A DNA stretch of 17,845 nucleotides, taken from positions 1-17,845 of the forward strand of contig JADHXT010000025.1 in the NCBI GenBank assembly GCA_016782825.1, written 5' to 3'. Shown here piece after piece: positions 14,136 to 17,845 of this stretch. This DNA comes from Candidatus Brocadiia bacterium (GTDB lineage Bacteria > Planctomycetota > PUPC01 > DSUN01). The stretch's first letter is position 1; every line of letters begins with the position of its first letter. The translations under genes and the position numbers were made by a program. The notes under the pieces are model-generated. The model made no database searches. It saw only the letters and a list, made by a program, of their open reading frames with translations, and was not told the DNA's origin.

Positions 14136-15356
14136 CTACCCCTTCATCCCCGTGGTGCTGATGCCCTGGATGAAGGTCTTCTGCGTGAAGAAGAACAGCA
14201 CGATGACCGGCACGATCATCATCGTGGCCGCCGCCATCAGGTAGTGCCACTCGCTGCCGCCGTGCTGGCTCTGGTAGAACTGCAATCCCAGCGACAGGGT
14301 GAACGTGTTTTGCTCCGTGAGGAAGATCAGCGGGCCCATGAAGTCCTTCCACGCCCACATGAAATGAAACAGCGCCACCACCGCAAGCGCCGGCTTCGAC
14401 AGCGGCAGCATGATGCGCCAGAAGATGCCAAACTCGGTGCACCCGTCGATCCGAGCGGCGTCCGTGAGGTCTTGCGGGATGGTGAGGAAAAACTGGCGGA
14501 GCAGGAAGATGTTGAAGGCGCCGCCGAACCACGCCGGCACCCACAGCGGCTTGAGCGTGCCGATCCACCCGAGCGCGCGGAACACCCCGTACAGCGGCAC
14601 CATGGTCACCGCAAAGGGCACCATCATGGTGGCCAATGTCAGGACGAAGCAGGTATCCCGCCCTTTCCAGCGGATGCGCGCGAAGCCGTAGGCCACCAGC
14701 GCGCTCGAAAACACCACCCCCACCATCCCCAGCACCGCCACGGTGAGCGTGTTGTAGAGGTAGAGCACGAAGTAGGGGATCTCGAAGCTCCAGCCCAGCA
14801 GGCGCACCGTGTGGAAGCCCTGGTAGCGGATGGCCAGGCTGTAGTTGCTCCAGGCCGGCTCGATGCGGGTCTCGATGGCGTCGGGCGCCACGCAGTCCCA
14901 GCGGAGCGCCGGCCCCGTCTCCTGCGCCAGGCGCTCCACCTTCTCGCGCACGAGCCAGTGGCCGGCGGGCACCCGCTTCGCCACCTCGGCCGGCACCCAC
15001 GCGGTGAGGGTCTGGTCGGCCTTGCGGTATTCGACGTGGGCCTTGCCGTCCTTGAACTTCGCGACGGGCAGGAGCATGCGCTCGGGCTCGGCCTTTGCCG
15101 TGGGGTCGGCCGTGGGCTTCTGTGCGACGAGGATCACCGAGGGATCCTCGATCTCGTGCTCCTTCTGCACCTTCATCCGTTCGCCCTGCACCTGGGCGTA
15201 GAAGGCCGTGGGCACCCACTCGGGGGGCATCTTCATCGTCTGCTCGATGGGCTTGAGCGACGTGAAGACGAGCCACACGAACGGGAACAGGAACAGGATC
15301 GATCCCGTGATGAGCAGGGCGTGGATGGCGATGCGTTTGGGTCGTGTGTGTTTCAT
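14136..15356 (-). CDS. Sugar ABC transporter permease, MalG-like, with large insertion
   Basis: An inner-membrane permease of the CUT1 carbohydrate ABC importer type (MalG side), 406 residues where about 270-300 is usual. The first membrane helix (about 12-33) leads to FTSLKP. The EAA loop that docks the ATPase is at about 299-318 (DAARIDGCTEFGIFWRIMLP). The C-terminus GISTTGMKG is typical of the family. The excess length is a hydrophilic block of roughly 115 residues (about 52-167) between helix 1 and the NYSLAI segment that normally follows directly. This puts it on the outer face of the membrane. The ATG at 15356 overlaps the stop of the partner permease by four bases (ATGA), so they are translationally coupled. 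No substrate-binding protein or ATPase gene lies in the window. The substrate is unknown. Confidence 0.92.
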   Translation of the reverse strand: MKHTRPKRIAIHALLITGSILFLFPFVWLVFTSLKPIEQTMKMPPEWVPTAFYAQVQGERMKVQKEHEIEDPSVILVAQKPTADPTAKAEPERMLLPVAKFKDGKAHVEYRKADQTLTAWVPAEVAKRVPAGHWLVREKVERLAQETGPALRWDCVAPDAIETRIEPAWSNYSLAIRYQGFHTVRLLGWSFEIPYFVLYLYNTLTVAVLGMVGVVFSSALVAYGFARIRWKGRDTCFVLTLATMMVPFAVTMVPLYGVFRALGWIGTLKPLWVPAWFGGAFNIFLLRQFFLTIPQDLTDAARIDGCTEFGIFWRIMLPLSKPALAVVALFHFMWAWKDFMGPLIFLTEQNTFTLSLGLQFYQSQHGGSEWHYLMAAATMMIVPVIVLFFFTQKTFIQGISTTGMKG

Positions 15357-16240
15357 CGTTCGTAGTGCACGTGCCGTTGGGAGACCTTGGTGGCGATGAG
15401 CGTGAGCAGCAGGATGACGACGAACAGGATCCACGCCATGGCGCAGGCGTAGCCCATCCGCAGCTCACCGAAGGCCAGGTTGTAGAGGTAGAGCGTGTAG
15501 AACGTGGTGGCGCGCTCGGGCCCGCCGTTGGTCATGATGTAGGGCGCGGCGAAGATCTGAAAGGTGCCGATGATGCCCATCACCAGGTTGAAGTAGATGA
15601 CGGGCGAGAGCATGGGAATGGTGATGTGCACGATCTTCTGCCACCACGAGGCGCCATCGATGTCGGCCGACTCGTAGAGGCTCACCGGGATGTCCTGGAG
15701 GCCGGCCAGGTAGATCACCACGCTGTAGCCGATGCCCCACAGGCCCATGATGATGAGCGCGGGCATGGCCCAGCCCGGCGAATCGAGCCACGTGGGCAGC
15801 ATCCGCGTGGGGATGCCGATGGCGCCGAGGGCGTAGTTCAGCACGCCGTACTGGCCGTTGAAGATCCACAGCCACAGGATGGCCATGGCCACGATGGGCA
15901 CGATGCTCGGCAGGAAGAAGATCGTGCGGTAGACCGTCATCCCCCGCACCTGGGTGTTCAGCAGGATGGCCACGGCCAGGGCCAGCATCATCCCCAACGG
16001 CAGCGACACACCGGCGTAGTAGCCCGTGTTGCCGAGCGACGTCCAGAACACCTCGTCCTTCACCAGCTCGGTGTAGTTCTCCGCGCCGATCCACACGGGG
16101 CTCTCGAGCACCGAGTAGTCGCAGAAGCTGAAGTAGAGCGACGAGACGATGGGGTAGAGCATGAACACGGCGAACCCGATCACCCACGGCGAGATGAACA
16201 GGAGGCCGTTGCGCAGATTGCGGCGTTCGCTGGCGGTCAT
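15353..16240 (-). CDS. Sugar ABC transporter permease, MalF-like
   Basis: An inner-membrane permease of a CUT1 carbohydrate ABC importer, 295 residues with six predicted helices, the first beginning at LLFISPWVIGFAVFMLYP (13-30). The ATPase-docking EAA loop is at about 190-209 (ESADIDGASWWQKIVHITIP). The conserved MTNGGPERAT (236-245) precedes the last helices. The ATG at 16240 has no Shine-Dalgarno sequence. A TATCAT lies exactly seven bases upstream, so the message may start at or next to the A of the ATG (leaderless). The open frame upstream of 16240 is low in hydrophobic content and does not resemble the family. It is first in a two-gene operon with the MalG-like permease and divergent from the ThuA-like gene. 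Confidence 0.94.
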   Translation of the reverse strand: MTASERRNLRNGLLFISPWVIGFAVFMLYPIVSSLYFSFCDYSVLESPVWIGAENYTELVKDEVFWTSLGNTGYYAGVSLPLGMMLALAVAILLNTQVRGMTVYRTIFFLPSIVPIVAMAILWLWIFNGQYGVLNYALGAIGIPTRMLPTWLDSPGWAMPALIIMGLWGIGYSVVIYLAGLQDIPVSLYESADIDGASWWQKIVHITIPMLSPVIYFNLVMGIIGTFQIFAAPYIMTNGGPERATTFYTLYLYNLAFGELRMGYACAMAWILFVVILLLTLIATKVSQRHVHYER

Positions 16241-16247
16241 GGCGAGT

Positions 16248-16276
16248 ATGATACGGAATGCCGCCCCCGGCCGCAA
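16248..16276 (-). promoter_or_regulatory. Candidate leaderless promoter of the permease operon
   Basis: On the minus strand TTGCGG (16271-16276), 17 bases, TATCAT (16248-16253), then seven bases to the ATG at 16240. The -10 is good and the -35 only half-matches. With no ribosome-binding site before the ATG, a leaderless transcript is the simplest reading. Confidence 0.45.
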
Positions 16277-16290
16277 GCATGCCCGCATGC
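16277..16290. promoter_or_regulatory. GCATGC-N2-GCATGC element between divergent promoters
   Basis: Two copies of the palindrome GCATGC separated by CC make a 14-base near-perfect inverted repeat. It abuts the permease -35 (16271-16276) and lies four bases from the thuA -35 (16295-16300). The position is right for an operator shared by the two divergent units; no regulator gene is visible here. Confidence 0.45.
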
Positions 16291-16294
16291 ACGA

Positions 16295-16324
16295 TTGACT
16301 GCTGAGCCCGCCGCCGTGTAGACT
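16295..16324 (+). promoter_or_regulatory. Sigma70-like promoter of the ThuA-like gene
   Basis: TTGACT (16295-16300), 18 bases, TAGACT (16319-16324). Initiation near 16331 gives a leader of about 41 bases to the ATG at 16372, like the leaders of the two three-domain genes. Confidence 0.7.
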
Positions 16325-16356
16325 GTGACCATCGCGTTCGACCCCACCCGTCTTCC

Positions 16357-16364
16357 TAAGGAGG
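16357..16364 (+). promoter_or_regulatory. Strong ribosome-binding site of the ThuA-like gene
   Basis: TAAGGAGG, an eight-base match to the anti-Shine-Dalgarno, seven bases before the ATG at 16372. It fixes the start and is the strongest such site in the window. Confidence 0.85.
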
Positions 16365-16371
16365 AGCAGCA

Positions 16372-17112
16372 ATGCTCGGCAAGCTGGCGTGTCTCGCTCT
16401 CGCGATGGTGCTTGTGGCTGGCGTGGCGGCCGTGGACGCGGCCGACGCCGATGGCAAGATCAAGGTGCTCGTGGTGACCGGCGGCCACGGCTTCAACCAG
16501 AAGCCGTTCTTCAAGGTCTACGAGGACAACAAGGACATCGTCTTCACCAAGGCGGCGCACACCAAGAAGTCGGCCACGGTCTACGACCGCGACGACCTGC
16601 TCGCCTACGACGTGGTGGTCATCTACGACATGATGCAGGGGATCACCGACGCGCAGAAAGCCAAGTTTCTCGCCCTCATCAAGAAAGGCACGGGCGTGCT
16701 CGTGATGCACCACGCGCTGGCGTCGTTCCAAGACTGGCCCGAGTACGAGCGCATCATCGGCGGCAAGTTCCTGCTGCGGCCCGAGACGAAGGACGGCGTG
16801 ACCACCCCGAAGTCGGGATGGGGACACGAGCCCGTGCCCGTGCACGTGGTGTCGAAGGAACACCCCATCACGGCGGGACTGGACGACTGCACGTTCAACG
16901 ATGAGTACTACAATAAGTGTCGCGTGTCCGACCAGGTGACGCTGCTGCTGACGACGGACTTCGAGAAGAACCAGAGGCAGGTAATGTGGTGTCGCGAGGA
17001 GGGCAAGGCGCGCGTCGTGTATCTGATGAGCGGGCACGACCAGAAGGTGTACAACGACCCCACCTACCGCAAGCTGGTGGCCAACGCCATCCGCTGGGTA
17101 GCGAGGAAGTAG
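16372..17112 (+). CDS. Secreted ThuA-like domain protein
   Basis: A 246-residue exported protein of the ThuA-like family (class I glutamine-amidotransferase-like fold), common in PVC bacteria and Bacteroidetes near carbohydrate genes. The signal peptide (about 1-23) ends near VDAADA. The domain begins with IKVLVVTGGHGFNQKPF (30-46), continues with YDVVVIYDMMQGIT (79-92), the family block GVLVMHHALASFQDWPEY (108-125) and GGKF (130-133), and ends with VVYLMSGHDQ (215-224) and ANAIRWV. A reactive cysteine of the amidotransferase type is not evident, which is usual for this family. The biochemical activity is unproven; a role in sugar metabolism is suggested by the divergent sugar permease operon. 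It converges with the deacetylase-like gene with a 33-base gap that shows no terminator. Confidence 0.92.
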   Translation: MLGKLACLALAMVLVAGVAAVDAADADGKIKVLVVTGGHGFNQKPFFKVYEDNKDIVFTKAAHTKKSATVYDRDDLLAYDVVVIYDMMQGITDAQKAKFLALIKKGTGVLVMHHALASFQDWPEYERIIGGKFLLRPETKDGVTTPKSGWGHEPVPVHVVSKEHPITAGLDDCTFNDEYYNKCRVSDQVTLLLTTDFEKNQRQVMWCREEGKARVVYLMSGHDQKVYNDPTYRKLVANAIRWVARK

Positions 17113-17145
17113 GCGGAGTGCGGTGTGCGGGATGTGGGGCTCTGG

Positions 17146-17845
17146 CTACGCGTCACGCGTCTCTTCCCACAACTCCAGCATGACGCGGCACGTGTTGACG
17201 TGGATGTCCACCACGTCGGTCGTGTCTTGGGCGTAGCCGCCGGCGGTGACGATGGCGACGGGCAGGCCGCGCTCGCGTGCCGCGCCGAGGACGGCCTCGT
17301 CGCGCTGGCGGAGGCCGGGCTTGGTGAGCCGCAGGTTGCCGAGCTGGTCGCCCTCGAAGGGGTCGGCGCCGGCCACGTAGAGCACCAGGTCGGGGTCGTG
17401 GCGGTCGAGGATGTCGGGCACGTGGCGGCGGATGTGGCCGAGGTAGGTGGCGTCGTCGGTGTAATGGGCGAGGCCGATGTCCAGGTCGCTGCGTTCCTTG
17501 GGGCGTGGGTAGAGGATTTGCTGGTGGATGGAGAAGGTGAAGACGTCGGGGTCGTCCTCGAAGATGGCGGCGGTGCCGTTGCCCTGGTGGAGGTCGCAGT
17601 CGATGATGGCGATGGCGTCGGCGAGCCGGTGCTCGAGCACGTAGCGGGCGGCGATGGCCACGTCGTTGATGAAGCAGAAGCCCTCGCCGTGGTCGGGAAA
17701 GGCGTGGTGGAAGCCGCCGCTGATGTTGAGCACGGCGGTGCCGTCGGCGAGGGCGCGCTCGCAGGCGAGGATGCTGCCGCCGGTGGCGTAGCGGATGGAG
17801 TCGGCCACCTCGTCGTTGATGGGCGCCTCAAACTCCTTCATCGCG
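17146..17845 (-). CDS. Histone deacetylase-family amidohydrolase (5' truncated by window)
   Basis: The C-terminal part of a zinc-dependent deacetylase of the HDAC/AcuC/acetylpolyamine-amidohydrolase superfamily; about 233 residues lie in the window. The frame is open to the edge. The ATG at 17841 falls in the middle of the domain, so the true start lies outside. Counting from that ATG, the paired catalytic histidines are in GGFHHAFPD (45-46). Zinc ligands are the Asp and His of DCDLHQGNG (83 and 85) and the Asp of AGADPFEGDQLGNL, and the catalytic Tyr is in TAGGYAQ. All active-site residues are present, so it should remove acetyl groups from lysine or polyamine substrates; which one cannot be told. 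It is cytoplasmic, as no export signal would be expected. Confidence 0.92.
   Translation of the reverse strand, partial: AMKEFEAPINDEVADSIRYATGGSILACERALADGTAVLNISGGFHHAFPDHGEGFCFINDVAIAARYVLEHRLADAIAIIDCDLHQGNGTAAIFEDDPDVFTFSIHQQILYPRPKERSDLDIGLAHYTDDATYLGHIRRHVPDILDRHDPDLVLYVAGADPFEGDQLGNLRLTKPGLRQRDEAVLGAARERGLPVAIVTAGGYAQDTTDVVDIHVNTCRVMLELWEETRDA

Noticed and set aside
1..17845. CRISPR arrays, insertion sequences, phage genes, tRNA or rRNA genes
   Set aside because: No regularly spaced repeats, transposase motifs, terminal inverted repeats or structured RNA signatures were seen on reading both strands.

Overview
The window is very GC-rich, gene-dense bacterial DNA with eleven protein genes I can support: ten complete, and one running off the right edge. 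No rRNA, tRNA, CRISPR array or insertion sequence was recognised. The organism is probably a Gram-negative member of the Planctomycetota or a close PVC relative. The reasons are a Kdo activation enzyme (LPS), a ThuA-like secreted protein, a formylglycine-generating-enzyme-like lipoprotein, a secreted TPR/hydrolase protein starting with a short beta-rich motif, and alanine-rich membrane proteins. This assignment is inference from gene types, not from a marker gene.

Layout. At the left, on the plus strand, are argC (arginine biosynthesis) and an FGE-like lipoprotein. They converge on a minus-strand series that reads right to left: a secreted TPR/alpha-beta-hydrolase-like protein (13980 to 11704), two tandem paralogues of a three-domain protein (11424 to 9067 and 8975 to 6624), a GT4 glycosyltransferase (6589 to 5432), kdsB (5432 to 4677), an alanine-rich membrane protein (about 4603 to 3533) and cca, the tRNA CCA-adding enzyme (3517 to 2180). 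Right of the hydrolase are two sugar ABC-transporter permeases on the minus strand (16240 to 14136, overlapping by ATGA). They diverge from a ThuA-like secreted protein (16372 to 17112, plus). The window ends in a 5'-truncated histone-deacetylase-family gene (minus).

The most interesting content is the tandem pair at 6624..11424. Each protein carries an N-terminal export signal, a MEMO1-like (AmmeMemoRadiSam protein B) domain, an AMMECR1 (AmmeMemoRadiSam protein A) domain and a C-terminal caspase-like (peptidase C14) domain. The downstream copy is a predicted lipoprotein with an intact His/Cys caspase dyad. The upstream copy has an ordinary signal peptide and its catalytic cysteine is replaced by alanine (DAAHAG). 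Exported MEMO/AMMECR1 domains fused to a caspase fold, as an apparent active/inactive pair, suggest an undescribed envelope protease or signalling system. No radical-SAM partner is visible here.

Regulation. Five clear sigma70-like promoters can be read, four of the form TTGACY-N17/18-TAGAMT or TACAAT (both three-domain genes, the hydrolase, thuA) and one TTGATC-N16-TATAAT (the membrane protein/cca unit). The permease/thuA divergent region has a GCATGC-N2-GCATGC element exactly between the two -35 regions, and the permease transcript may be leaderless.
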